Positions 12,901-26,276 of a DNA stretch of 64,000 nucleotides are shown one piece after another. The first letter of the stretch is position 1; every line of letters starts with the position of its first letter. The position numbers were made by a program, and so were the translations under genes. Source of the stretch: Saxidomus purpurata (taxonomy: Eukaryota > Mollusca > Bivalvia > Venerida > Veneridae); the NCBI GenBank assembly GCA_022818135.1, contig JAFMSR010000007.1:7067321-7131320 (forward strand), written 5' to 3'. The notes beneath the pieces are model-generated. The model was not told where the DNA came from. It saw only the letters and a list, made by a program, of their open reading frames with translations, and made no database searches.

Positions 12901-13466
12901 TAAGAAAATAAGTATAATTACATATTACATAACAGCGAAATGTCTCAATATTTCTGTTTACAGTGGCTTTTGTAGCACGAGTAGTGTTCATGAACTTCAG
13001 ACAATAACAGAACACACAATAAATATAACTATTCAAATTTTCAAGAGCATTTTTTTTAAACTTTCAAGGTGAACAAATATCGGCTGTTTGAGGCTCAAAG
13101 AACAAATCTAAGTTGATTAGCGTACATGGAACACCTGGTCGGTATTCCTGCTGAGTTGGGATGCAGCCAAATACAAAATGTAATATATAAAACAAACAAT
13201 ATACACTCTCTGCTCATGGAGCAAACGCTGTGCTTAGAGATCTTTATCAAAAGGTAATGGTGTTACAATGATAGGTCAACAGTTAATCTGATATAGAACT
13301 GATACAAATCAATCTGATATTTGGCTTTTATAATTAAATAGGGCATCATCTTCTTGTTACTTTGTAGTCAACAGCACTGATTTCTATTGAAAAAGAATAA
13401 CATAGATATCATTAGGTTATGTTTAAAATGGTAGGTTCGTATTTCTAGAAATGTAAACACAGGGCA

Positions 13467-13521
13467 AGTGTTTTCAATTTATAAGTCAAAGAACGTGTTT
13501 TCAATTTATAAGTCAAAGAAC
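13467..13521. repeat. 27-bp direct duplication
   Basis: The words 'gtgttttcaatttataag' plus 'tcaaagaac' occur twice in immediate succession. A second example of the same kind, a 25-bp unit containing 'ttattagaataatcagtc', lies at 14297-14346. Confidence 0.8.
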
Positions 13522-16500
13522 TACAGATGTACTAATCGTTTAAATACTAACTTATAACTGAAGTTCTCCTTATATTACCTTAAATGTGCACACAACATTA
13601 TGATGCTCATTAAATGGGCGCACGGACCGGCGGGAAGACACGAGTCTAAACATACTTCAAATGCTTTTCAAGATGTTACAATATATGAAGAATAAGAGCA
13701 CGATTAAGTATTAATATGTACCATACCTTCATGCATACACACCATGGGCATACTTGATTTTGCATGTACTGTTTTCCGTAAGGAAAAATGTAATTATATA
13801 GAATGTTAAGAATGTATTAACTTTGCAACAGATGGGGAATCTAGATGTCATAAACTGCAGAAGAAATTATGTGTTCGCGTGAAACAAGTCAATGTTTAAG
13901 TACTGCTGTCGAATGGAGGCATCTCAATGATAAATAAATACAAACTAACGCCAGTCAGAGATGCAATATGAAAATTGCACCTGTAAAATCAAGACAATCA
14001 TACAATTTGAACACCTTTTTTATAATATGATCATCGGCTTTTATGTGTGATTAAATGACTTTATAATGCAAGCAATACGTTGTAATAGTAACTAAGAAAA
14101 TGAATGTTAAGTGTCGACTAGATACGTTTCCAGAAAATACATACATATTGTCATTGTATGAAGATTAATAATCGAAATGGAAAAAAGTGTAGAACACTAT
14201 TATACGTTTTTCTTCCTTCTTTTCAATGACATGAGTCAGTTTGAATAAGAATTAATATCCTTAATTTCCTGTTAACATGATTAATATAATATTTAGTTAT
14301 TAGAATAATCAGTCATTAATAGTTATTAGAATAATCAGTCATTATCTTTTAGGATTGGGATTAAAGCTGTCGTGTCGCAAAATTGCTTAAACGATGACAG
14401 AAATGTAGAAATACCAAAACGATGTCGAAGCACAAGGCCAGTGTAAAAGTACAGCGGCGATATAGCTTGGAAACATTTGTTTTCATAATTACATTGGTAG
14501 GTATCCCTTCAAAGAGTACAGCATTCAAACAGTTATGATTTGGTCTACCTGAAGCCGCTTTAAAGCATTGCATCACTTTGCTTCCTTGATACTTGAAAAT
14601 ATCTTCACGCACTATGACTAATACGTAATGAAACCCCTTAAAATCAGGACATATCTGAAGATAGAAGATAATATTTGATGTTTGTTTGTGGTTACAGTTG
14701 TGATATTGGATTAAGTCTGTGCTGATTGAAGTGTTGACGAGTGTGACGAGATATAAACAAAAGCCAAAGGTCTAATTGGGAACGTGATGAACTCTGTTAT
14801 TGGGTCCCTATTCCACACATGCAACGATACACGGAGACGCCCCTTTAGGAGTCGAAGCGGGTCAAATAAAACCCGTCTATGACAGTAATTATTTTGTTTT
14901 CATTTGGAACAACGAAAACCTGACATCTATTACGTCCTGATTTTCTTCTAATAACACTGTTGCAATGTATACTGCCGTAACGGCTCAGTCTGACAAGTGT
15001 TTTCTTCTGAAGTTACTGGTAATAGAATAGTCACACAAAGCAAGGCTCACACAACTTGAAATTTTCACAACTATGAGGCAAGGCATCGCTGTCTGTAAAG
15101 AAATGTATATGATCTATAAAAACATAATGTTTACATCAAACATCAGTATGGCAGGAAGGTCACGGTGTTCTGCACTCTAATGGTCGTCCAGTAAGCAAGA
15201 GTTTATAGTTTATTACCTTTCATGTGGTCTAGTAATTCATAAAGAACTATGAGTATGTATTTGTTGTGTTTAGTTCCAGTGCATGAGAAATAATGTGTGA
15301 GTAATAATAACACACTCGTGACATAATTACAACCGAGGTCATTGAGATCAGTCTTAAAGTACACAGTCTAAATAAATTGTCGGTCGAATATCTTTGTAAT
15401 TGTTTTGACATTTTCTGCCTTTAAAGACAAACCGTACATTGCTTTCGCATCAGTTGATAAAAGGACGGGGGAATAAACCTCTTCACGAGTGATTTCCGCA
15501 ATAACTTTTTCATTGATTAGGCAATCCTATATGAGTGGCAAAATCAATTTTAACTGCAAGAGAGAAAAATATGAATATCTATATGTTAATTAAATATTTT
15601 ACTGTTAAGTTATTTATCACGAACACTCCTTTTACTCGAAGTTAATCCCTCAACTAAGCCTCGACCGCAATCGGAGGGAACCTCGACTAAAGACAAAACC
15701 AAACCTAAATGCACTATGTAATATTCAATCACCAACTGCGTTATGAATTGTGTTCCTATTATCCGCTATTAGCCTATTATAAACTTCAGATTACGGCAGG
15801 ATTAGGGCCTTAATCACTTAATCAGTGCACTAAGCCTCCTGTTGCATTCTGCTACGATTCAGAATGGTAAAGAATGCATCCTGCAAGCTGCTAATCAACA
15901 AACAATTACGTAACCTAGATAACAAACTGTACTCTACTGACCTACAGTACAAGGTTCCTGAGAATTACAAGCCGTATATAATTCCACCATATAATATAAA
16001 CAAGTTCTAGAAAGAAAATATGGCGCCCCTCACGCAGGTACACAGGTCATAATCATTTGGACTGAATTTTTCTTACGAAAAAACAACTGAATTGCAACAG
16101 TATAAGTCTATGGGTACAATGTTCCTCTGTATGAGACTTTTGCCTGTCATATACCCCGTCCCTATAAAAGGCTTTAAAGTCTTTATAAACCTTTTTTTCA
16201 GATGTATATTTCAATCTTGTTAATTTTTTTCCAATCTGGGTCACAGAGACTAAGTTCCAATGAGAAAAATGAGAAATGGCCCCTGGCGACTGCGTGTTTC
16301 TAAAATATAATTCCAGAAATTGTTAGTATCAAGCAACTCCTCGGCTGATTTATTACTGAAGTCAATGCATATAGAAAAAACACGGTCTAATAGATCCATC
16401 AATAACGAGCATTCCGATGTCTATAATGTAGCAGTGCCACAATTAGTTCATATTGATTTGGTTGCCATTAATCCTGGGTAATTTGCGGATTAGGTCTGCA

Positions 16501-18894
16501 GAGAATGTCAGAATTTCTGGGCAGACCTTGTCCCATTCTCTGTGGCAGAAACCAATTAACAATTATTTCAAGCTAATTAGTTTTGTACAATTGTACTATA
16601 GTTTGGGATTGAAAGGAGAAAATTACAGTGTGTCAACCTCGTCACACGTGTCGTTGGGTCTGTAAAAGGAACAGGAGCAAGATGGGCATGTTTGGGAAAT
16701 AATTTTTATGAAGAATATTCGGAATACAAATAAATAAATACTTTAATTAAATAGATAATAATTAATACAAACATTCATTTTAATACAGAACACCTAACAT
16801 GCAAAATGCAGAAAAATAGTGTCTAATCATATATTTTCCCGTATTAAATTGCAAAATATCGAGCATAGCTTGTTTGAAGCTCACGAAATGCGCACTAATC
16901 ATTTAGCAGAATGTTTCGTTTTACTGCCATACTTAATCATCAGTCTGTGATATTTTTATCAATGATCGATGTAATCAACTGCGAAATATCTCTGACACGA
17001 ATTTAAACATGAAAAAAAAATCAACAAACTAAGCCTCTTGAGAAAGCCAACCATTAAACATCGAACTGATTTCTCTACAGAATGACTCAACCTTCTGCCT
17101 TTGTTCCAGTAACACAAAGCAGCCGACACTCGGAAATGGTACAATCGGACAATGGCACATATTTAGAACACTCAAAGAAAAATGTTATAATAACTGTAAC
17201 CAATCACTAAATTTACATAATTCCTCAAAATGGCTTCATTACAATTATGATTAATAATGATGTACATTGGGTGCTTTGAAAACATGTAAGAAAAAAATCA
17301 ACATTGAGGTATTTACCAGATACAGAAACAAAACAGACACAGTAAAGCTAAAACTGTTATTCTCTTTGTTAGTAATGTTCATCTCTCCTAGAGTTTCATC
17401 TGTGTTTGATACGTCACTTAAAATTTATGACTTCACTTTGTGAGGTAATAGCATTTTATTAACTTTCGACATAATTTTATCATTTCAATAATGTTTTGTC
17501 GATACCTATTTACCAATCCCAAAAAATGACTGATATTTGACATCGTGTGGGCTGTGGGTTATGGATTTATAACTAGCTAGAAATGGTCGGTTGCTTATGT
17601 GAAAAACATTTATAATATAGAATCTTTCAGTTGTTTTAACCTAAAATATGTATAATGACCCCATGCAATACATGTATAATCAACTATTGTGTACATGTTT
17701 CAGCGTATTTGTATGAAAATTATGCAAATTGGATCACATGTAACAACTGTATGTACAATAATGTACAACAATGGCAGAATCATTAGGTAAGTTGGAAGTT
17801 AGATCAATAGTTTCGCACTTGGTGTATATACTACTTGTATTCTAACCATCCCTGGAATCCTTTTAGCTAAACAACAATTTGTATTGTACGGAACTCACAT
17901 GGGATATATTAGAAATTTAATGAGGTTTCAAGACTTGGGATGCATGCATTATGCAACAGGCGGGATAGGAGAGGCCACATATCATGTAATCTATAAATTA
18001 ATAACTATAAAATACGAGTAATACAGAAAATCCATATAACGTTCTAGGGAAAACATTTTCAATTTTATATTTCGTCAACAGCTGCAGAAATAGAGGGTGA
18101 GAAACCACTGTCATAGCACTGAGTCTAGGGGGTGAGTCACGTGTAAGGAAGGTTAGGGGCTTAATTTGTGCTAGACTTTATACCTGTTGTTTTCTATGAA
18201 ATCTTTCATGTGTTGATACCCTTCCAAAAACGAGATCATATTAGGTACTCCGTTTTCTTTTAATAAACTATAGATTAACTGCATTCGTTTCAGGACAAAC
18301 TAAAACTTAGTTGCATGCTATTTTGGAATTATACTGAAACAATTGCTCTGTCCTTTCAATTAATGGTTTGTTTATACATCAACTAAGTGTTGAATGGGTT
18401 GCAGAAGTGAATCGTCACTCGTGAATCAATCAACTTTTGTCTTAAGAAAATGCTAAGCAGATCGTTCAACGTGAGTTTATTCTTGATGTATTTATGAATG
18501 AATTACTAGGAACCTGCCTGACTACCACACACTTCCTGCAGTAGGTACTCGGCATTAAAGATTTCACATTCGTTAGACATTGTTATACCAAACTCTCAGG
18601 AACTGGTACTTCATTACGGTCAATGGTACTTATATACTCGTCTTAATTAGGGCATGAATTTAGGTCAAATCTGATATTACCTAACAATTTGTTAATTGTC
18701 TTGAGATATGAAATCGTGAGAATTTTAAAGTTTACTGAGTTACAAATTGTATGACAGATATACTAGTGTCATAGTTCTGGGTTATTGTCCTTGCAAAACT
18801 AGTTCAGTATTATTGCCACATGAGATATTAATCTTTGTTTTCTCTTGGAGTTGAACGCCCGTTTCCAGTGCTCCTGTACCAGCTGACAGTTTAC

Positions 18895-19035
18895 CTAATC
18901 ATCTTTCCTGTGCAGAGCAAGGACTAACCTCCATCCTTCGGAATAAATTGCAAGCTTTCTCACCGGTTACGGGACTTGAACTCATAACCTCAATCAGCTA
19001 GGTTTCAAGTCAGCTTGACTACGGTGGTCGACAGG
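18895..19035 (-). repeat. Divergent tRNA-derived SINE copy
   Basis: The plus strand shows 'gggacttgaactcataacct', then 'ttcaagtcagcttgac', then 'ggtggtcgac'. This is the order of the antisense B-box and A-box of the SINE family A copies. The body is more diverged than in the other copies. Confidence 0.4.
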
Positions 19036-19432
19036 CCTGCTCTTTTCAAGCTTGACAAACGACTATTGTAAAATAATACAAAAGACTTAAAACTGGAGCC
19101 TATATACAACTCTGTTTCGACACTTTGGAAACCAGGGGGAAGACATGCGGGTAATTGGTCCCCTGAGTCAAACGGTCGACCTAATGTCTGAAGTTACCTC
19201 TAACTAACTAACAGGAAGATAGACTTGCTGCTATACTTCGGTCACGGCTGATTTGCTTACTGATAAATGAGAAAACGACGGTTAACTGGAAATGTAGCTC
19301 ATTGTTTAACATGAGTCATTTCTTGGAACATTCGTCTGCTGTCGGATGCTATCTTTAGTCCTGTCTGACACGAGAAGATAGAAAATTGCTTCGTCATTCA
19401 CTGTTAGAAATACTTCAGGAACAGCTTTTATA

Positions 19433-19506
19433 ATGTCGTCTGCGACTGGGAGCCAGCACCTGACTGTGGTCATACCCGGTGCACCGGTGACTGTTGTTTA
19501 TACCCG
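19433..19506 (+). CDS. Candidate small first exon, unknown gene (weak)
   Basis: An ATG at 19433 opens a 25-codon frame reading MSSATGSQHL then TVVIPGAPVTVVYTR. It ends at a TAA overlapping a possible donor (GT at 19507-19508, context CCG|GTAACC). Composition is coding-like, with balanced small and hydrophobic residues. No partner exon was identified and the donor is only moderate, so this is a candidate rather than a gene call. Confidence 0.18.
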
Positions 19507-22500
19507 GTAACCGATATATGTCTGACGAAAAGCTGTGTTGTTGTAATTATATATTTCACATAAACATTTTAATTTGTTACAGGCAACAACGTTGTACAAA
19601 TCGATTCGGGGTTCCCAGAGGCAATAAGTTGCGGCTAAAAATTCGAATGTACCCAATTATCAAATATAATCAGCCAATAACGGAAAATAAAAGGAGAAAA
19701 TACACGAAATTACAAGTGCGTGTCAGTGCCCTCAACTGCGCAGAACAGTAACTGCGCGTATGATTCAGAACTAAATATAGACATCGTTACTGGTGGTCCC
19801 TGTAGGTACCAGGACACGGCTTTGCTCACAGCCTCCGTCATTCCGACCAAATACGGTCCCATGCAGACCACATGTTCGTGTCACTTGAGGTTGCTTGTTA
19901 CATAGAATATGCCACAAGAACATTGATCAGTCTGGTTCCTGTCTGATACAGAACACTCTAAAAACGAGGAATGCCAACAATTCATTGGCATCAGCACATT
20001 ATAAAACCACAGCTTACATCAGAAATGGTGATAAAACGCACACTTTTATAACATTATAATGTGATAGGTGCAGACCTGACTTTATCATGTGAAAATTATC
20101 TACATGAAAAGGTTAAACAAACCAGTCAAGCACTCTGGATCATATTCTCTGAGACTCGAACGATATGCAGAGATTATGTAATTATAGTTTAAAGGTTATA
20201 GTGACATGTACAAGTGGCCGTAATCTATACCGTGTGCTCTGCTCTTTGCACCGAATAGTCCCGAGTACATTTCACACATGAACATGAAGCTACTCATAAC
20301 GACCTTGGACCAATTGGAACAAAAAAATGAAAGTTCCATATGATTTCATAATTGTATCATTAAGTTTTATACACAAAGTCAGCAAATAATTAAGATCTAC
20401 AATCTAAAATACTAAAAGTAGAATTTAATATTAATTAGTAACAAAATCATATAATAAAGCAATTTAACAAACGGAACTTGTACACAAGGTCCACCTCTAG
20501 TTACCCTTTCAAGGGGAAAACTATCTAGGCAGAATTTATCGCAACTCTACCCTTCATTTAGCACGCAAAATTAGGGAGAAATACTGGGGTCGGCCATAGA
20601 CGCCCCTTCAGGGCTGAGGGGCTCAGACCTTATAAGTAAACTTTGTAATATCAAAGCTTTTTATAACTATTATCTTTGAAGAAACTTCTACTACATGTGC
20701 AGAGCTAAAGATGAAACACGTTTCGCACTCCGTGAATGAAGCTTTACAATGACCGGACCTGAGCACATTTGAACACATACATGTACATGAGAAAAGTGGT
20801 ACACATGTATAGAAATGTCTACAATGCTGTTTTGTTGCAGAGCTATATGTTTTACTTATCGTGTGGTTTTGAGATTTCGTATTCGATTAATTGATTCATA
20901 CCTCTTGCTCCTTATGCTCGGTTTGAGGTTTGAGAAATGCAGTATGTACAAAAACATCTCTCAATTTTCGTGAATAATTTTAGCAGCAAAGTTTTTTTTC
21001 TAGAACTGTAATTGTTCGCTTAGAGCGCTATAAAGATAAACATAGAGGGTGGATGCATGCGGTTAGGTTTATTTTAAGCATTTGATACACTCCTGAAATT
21101 AACTTTTTTATATAATTTCATGACTTTATTGTCTACAATTTGGGATTTTGTCTGAGATTTGAGAAAGCCAGCACACCGTTTAGATACCAGCTCGTATCCA
21201 GCTTTGTTGAAAATGGGATTATTCATTTTTTAAGCTTATCTTGATATACCAATGTAACTACAGATGTGGGTTTTTCCACTATTGTTATTTTGAATAGCAG
21301 ATACCTGGGCTATGTATTTTCCTTATGCACGTTGTGCACGCCGCATAGCGTTCAGACAGTACTGCATACCATGTAATTACGAACATATTTTGAACACATC
21401 TTCATTAGTTGAGATAATATTCTAATGAACCTTTCGCTAACCTTTCAATATAGCTCATAAAATCCTGATATTTATGTGTCTTAAGACCTCTGTACATCAC
21501 TGGTTACATTACTGATTTCATTACTTATATTTTCTTCGTTAAAACCTCCTTGTAATGACCTACTTACACTATGCACGAGATAATTGCTTTAATGTGTTTA
21601 TCTTGGGGAATCGCCTGCAAGGCTTTAACCTCTCATCGCAGATCATAATGTCGGCTGATTATGGCCATAATATTATTGCTCGTTTGCTGTTTGAAGCGCT
21701 GGGATCAAAGAGTTCGGAGATAAGTATCAAAGTGTGTGTTTTGATTGGAACTGTTTGGAGATCGAACTCGTGTGATTGTGGATAGGAATCAGCTGATTTT
21801 GATTATCTATAATGTTCATAGTGCACAAGAATTTACGAGCAGATGCAGTACATGGTGGTTAACACTATCTTTGCGGCCTTTTTGAAGCTTGCTGCTTGCG
21901 CCTTTATCTGGGACGCTTAGGTCCTCACTCTAACATACAGACATTATCTCTGTAGTAGTGCTCTGAGCATTTCATACTATGTTTTGCTCTTGTTAGTAGT
22001 GAACCCATTCTACTGTTTCACAATTTTATGATTTATTCTTATCAAAATGAAGGAAGACCACTGGCTTTTTCGGGGTTTTCTTTCGTGCACAATGCCAGAT
22101 ATTGGTGCAGAGGCGTGTAGGTGCAACGTGTGTAATGTAATACATTTGCATCTTGCAACTAAAAGAATAATTCGTACATCAGGCTGCAGGCTTAGGGCAA
22201 GCACAAATTACCAAATCTCTCCTCTTGAACTCTTATTTTATCTCTGTAATTCTCAAATCGTAGGAAAGAGATTGAATAATTTGGTAAAAGGTTTCAGTAG
22301 GAATAACAAAAAATCTAGGAAAAGCTAATTATCTAAGTAATAGTGTACATGCATGCATGCAGAAAGTTCTTTTTTAAAATAAGAAAGCAATTAGCAGGTG
22401 CAAAAATGACAATTTTGAAGCATTGTTAAAATAATACACGTAGTAATTATCGTGAAAATACTCGTGAACAAACGTAAGTTAGTAAGACCACCAACCCTGG

Positions 22501-22730
22501 TCCGTTTTCAAACATAAATTATGACGGAAATTGTAAATTACACTCTTAATAAATAATTCCACTGCAGAACCCCTGGCTTCTATTAATGAACATACATTTA
22601 ATCTGAAGTTATTTATGGGTAACAAGGAAAACATGCATACAGAAACAGACTGACTGACTGATGCAGTACAACAAAACACCTTTCAGCTCTCTATATAAGG
22701 ACATATTAGCAAGGTACGTTCAATTGGCAT

Positions 22731-22913
22731 TTATGCCGGGAATCTAGTAGTTGTAGCCACCCTTCCACCAACCCCGTCCCACCGTGCCTCACCCAAAAGA
22801 TTATCTACCATCTCTGGTACACTACCACCAAAAACCGTAACCGCACCACACCTACTGCTTGCATTACTTATGCAAGAGATTATGGTGACCATGATGACCA
22901 AAGGACTAGGCAC
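22731..22913 (-). other. GC-richer open frame, unknown
   Basis: A minus-strand frame of 60 codons in a locally GC-richer patch. The C-terminal half looks protein-like (VTVFGGSVPEMVDNLLGEAR) before a stop. No family was recognised. The phase of the only plausible acceptor does not fit MMP exon 1, so it is probably not an MMP exon. Confidence 0.2.
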
Positions 22914-24174
22914 ATACGAACTAAGAATTGTGTTGCTGAATATTTTAAACTATTTAACAATGTGTCAACGGTAGTTATTCATTCTTTGTCTTTTTTTGAA
23001 AATAAAATGGAAATATTTCATTTTTGTGGTTTTTATCATTTTTGTTCCATTACCATACAGAAACATGCACTTTTAATATTTTAACCAAAACCATAATTAT
23101 TTACGATTTGGAATGAATGCACCTTACCATTTACCACAAGGGCGTGTCAAATAATGCGGGACTCTTAAATTTTCATTATATAAGTCAATCCCTTAAAAAA
23201 TGTGGTTACGGGGATTTTGACCTTGAAATTCTTAAACTTCAAGTAGAAAACCCTTCAATATTCATTCTGAATGGGTAATTAAATCGAGATTTGCTTTTCA
23301 AACTCTTCAATGTAGATCTATTTCATACTCTTATAAACTAATTAATACACACCATCCCTAAGGAAATGCCAAGAACAAATCCGGGGATTCTATTATTAAA
23401 ATCGCTTCCCTCAATTACAATACTTTGTCTGTTTATGTAAGTTTATTTTCGAGTTTTTGTTTATATGCAAGTGTGCAATTCAGTGGTCCCACATGTTTTG
23501 AATATGTTCCCAGTTTACATCCCATAGACTTAATTCAGGCAAGCGCCTTGCCAAAGCATGTTAAAAATGCAACAGGTTTTCCTTTCTTGTTAGTCATACA
23601 TTCATTACAATAACAATTAATAATTAAAAAAACGCCATAAAGTGTTCTTGGACAATATAGCGGGCAACATTAACGCATACAGGTGTTAATGGAGAAGGAA
23701 TCGATATATTGACTAGAACAACACTCTGTCTAGCTCTCACAATCACCTGGTGTATGGAGTTTCCTGATTTTAATCATCAAACGTGCTTTTTTAATTAAAA
23801 TATTCCATGTCTGGCGTTGTTTTTTTCCATATACATTACATGCATTGTCTTACGTTAATAGGAATAGTTTTAATCCTACTATTTATTTTCATGTGATAAA
23901 TACTTAATTATTAAGGTAAAGAAAACTGTTTGCTCGTTCATTTTAGTTTACATCGAACAAAGAACATTTCTTTAGTATATGTTACTCGAACTATAGCTAA
24001 CTCGAATGAATTTGATTAAGTTCAAATGTTAAAGCTTTGCTAATTATTGTTTAGAAATAATTGAGTAACAGTGTGTGTAAGATACAGTTGGACCTGTATC
24101 ACGGTCACTTTGATGAGGCTGATACTGATGTATTCCAAATCACTTATATTACATGTTCTAACGCAATACCGATG

Positions 24175-24440
24175 TGACGTCGTTTCTGATTGGTGACGTC
24201 GTTTAAATTTGCGACTATTAAATAGCGTATATATAGTCGCAAACTTCAAACGGCGTTTTAATTATCGCATTTAGACACATTATGCGTTAGAAAAGGGTAA
24301 CTATTTAGCTGATTTTGATATTTCGCCGTATATAGGTTTTAATGGTCGAAACAGTTCTAAGCATCGCCCTCGCTTAAAAATTTTCACCATAAACCTAAAG
24401 CGCAAAAAACGTTATTCCTATATATTAAGCAGCCACTTAT
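24175..24440 (+). promoter_or_regulatory. CRE/CCAAT/TATA-like cluster or end of a dispersed repeat
   Basis: TGACGTCGTTT occurs twice, 19 bp apart (24175 and 24194). A reverse CCAAT box (GATTGG) lies between them and a TATATATA lies about 30 bp downstream, all on the plus strand. An inverted repeat TTTGCGACTAT/ATAGTCGCAAA (24208-24218 and 24233-24243) encloses the TATA. No coding exon follows on the plus strand, and the downstream sequence ('gcatcgccctcgcttaaa') looks to me like a dispersed repeat. A mobile-element terminus is therefore as likely as a promoter. Confidence 0.3.
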
Positions 24441-26141
24441 TTCAAAAGGCCGGTTATACAGCGATCATTAACTGACCACTTAAGACAGGGTTGACTGTCT
24501 CACATGCGTCTAAAATGTCAAACTTTGTCATGAGATGATTTGTTGGTGATATACATTTTAACAGCCCTATAAAAAGTTTAGATTGGATTTCAAATTGCGT
24601 GCGTTGACTACATGACAAGACGACAACGTATATCAGATAGCTATCTAAATTGAGCCACAATGACCAGCGGCCAGTACATTGTAATACTGGCGAAATCTTA
24701 CACCGATTAATTAAAGAAACCTCGACAGTTATTGTACTGAACTTCTGCCAACATATAGCCTACAATTACATCAGTAAATGTATGTACAGTATGAATCAGC
24801 AATTATATGACGATACGAATATACATTAATACAAAATACGTCCGCTAACTGTTGATGTAATTCTAATTATTATATGGGAACAGGGATAAATGTCCAATGA
24901 TCTTATTAAGGGCACTTACACGTATTTCACTAAACATAATACTTTACATTAATTGCGGAAAAAAACTAAACATAAGCATATAACATAAGCAGATTATATC
25001 ACAACTTCCCTATGTAACATATGTGTACAAGATACATATTGAAGACGCAGTAATATATGTGTCGTTTACATTACTAATATATTGTAGGAGAGGCCGTTCT
25101 TTCATCTTCTGTTCAACATTTTATTGTCCTACGATAGTTTACAAAATTTTAAGTCATTTCAAAACATTAAAGTTGTTAAAATGAAGGTATGAATTATATA
25201 AATCTTGATCCAAATGTCACGCATAAAATGATTTAGCAAGGAACACTGTATCGTATGTCATATGTTTATGGTAATCATATAGTAAAGTATATCTATTTTG
25301 AAATATGACCTTCAATATATCGGTAAACATGGCTAAACACTACAGTACAGACATACTAACAATTTGTACTTTGTCTCAATCCGTATGGTCCGTAGGGTCC
25401 TTCTATTGAAGAATATTGCTCTTATATAAACAGATCAAATCTTGTCTTGGTTGATATTTGATGTTATTGCAGATTTTAAGTAAAATCACACCTTTATCTT
25501 TACTTGATCTCACGTTCGATTTAAAACACGTTTTCATGTCTATATTGTGAAACCGGAGATTACGATCAAATCAATAGGTTATACAGGTTTGTTTACAAAT
25601 CTAACACTACACGTGTGTTCAACAACCCAAAACTAGGTCAACAACACGTACTTGAAAATACCATATACTGTTTACTTAACACAAAGCTCAAGTACAAATC
25701 TGTTTGATTATCTCGTCTAAATACATTTTTTTCGTGTACATAATTTCACGTTTATTATTTGTACAGCTCATCCTGCATAGTGTAGTTATATTCTCTTCCT
25801 TTAATTATGTTTCATTAACCTTAATCATCTTAATGCGTGCTGTCGTGGGGAGCTTACTAGGTTATTCATTAACTTTGGTGGTATTTGTGTGAATGAAGGC
25901 GCTTCATGCATACTAAATTAGAGATGATATAACCAGTCACACTCATGACACATGTATACATCGCGAGGACAAGGATTGGTCTAAAACCTTTACATAAGAA
26001 ATTACTAAATCAAATTAAGAAATTAAGGCATCTCTAAATTCTGTTTGGATTTTAAAAAGAAGGCTCATATGCATTTGTATATATGTATATATGTACATTG
26101 GTTTAGCCAGGTCATTGGTTAAAAGTTTAAATCTTACTTAC

Positions 26142-26276
26142 CACCATCTCGTCTTCCCGCTGAGCATAAGCATTTCGGGCTTTCCTGTAAGCTCCAGGGC
26201 TGCTTTCTACTAGAACTACTTGACTAAATAAGAAAATTGTCAATATCACAGACAGGGTATATAAATTAGATCCCAT
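26142..26276 (-). CDS. Matrix metalloproteinase exon 1: signal peptide and prodomain start
   Basis: The exon runs from the ATG at 26276 to a GTAAGT donor (exon ends 26142, phase 0) and encodes 45 residues. They start MGSNLYT, continue with the hydrophobic core LSVILTIFLFSQVVLV, then a probable cleavage region ESSP, then GAYRKARNAYAQREDEMV. Joined to exon 2 in phase 0 it gives DEMV-HYLAEFGYL, the usual position and style of the first prodomain helix of MMPs. This ATG has A at -3 and G at +4. An in-frame ATG four codons earlier (26288) has a weaker context, and the frame stays open further upstream, probably as 5' UTR. The assignment rests on phase, strand and protein continuity; a spliced transcript would settle it. 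Confidence 0.75.

Larger units (their letters stand above)
9985..26141 (-). other. MMP intron 1 (about 16.2 kb)
   Basis: This is inferred from the match of a GTAAGT donor (26141-26140) with the TTTCAG acceptor before 9984, both in phase 0. The contents are mostly AT-rich sequence in which I recognise nothing. Exceptions are a 27-bp direct duplication at 13467-13521, a 25-bp direct duplication at 14297-14346, a probable SINE at 18895-19035, a small candidate exon at 19433-19506, a GC-richer open frame at 22731-22880 and a promoter-like or repeat-end segment at 24175-24440. None interrupts the joined reading frame. Confidence 0.7.
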
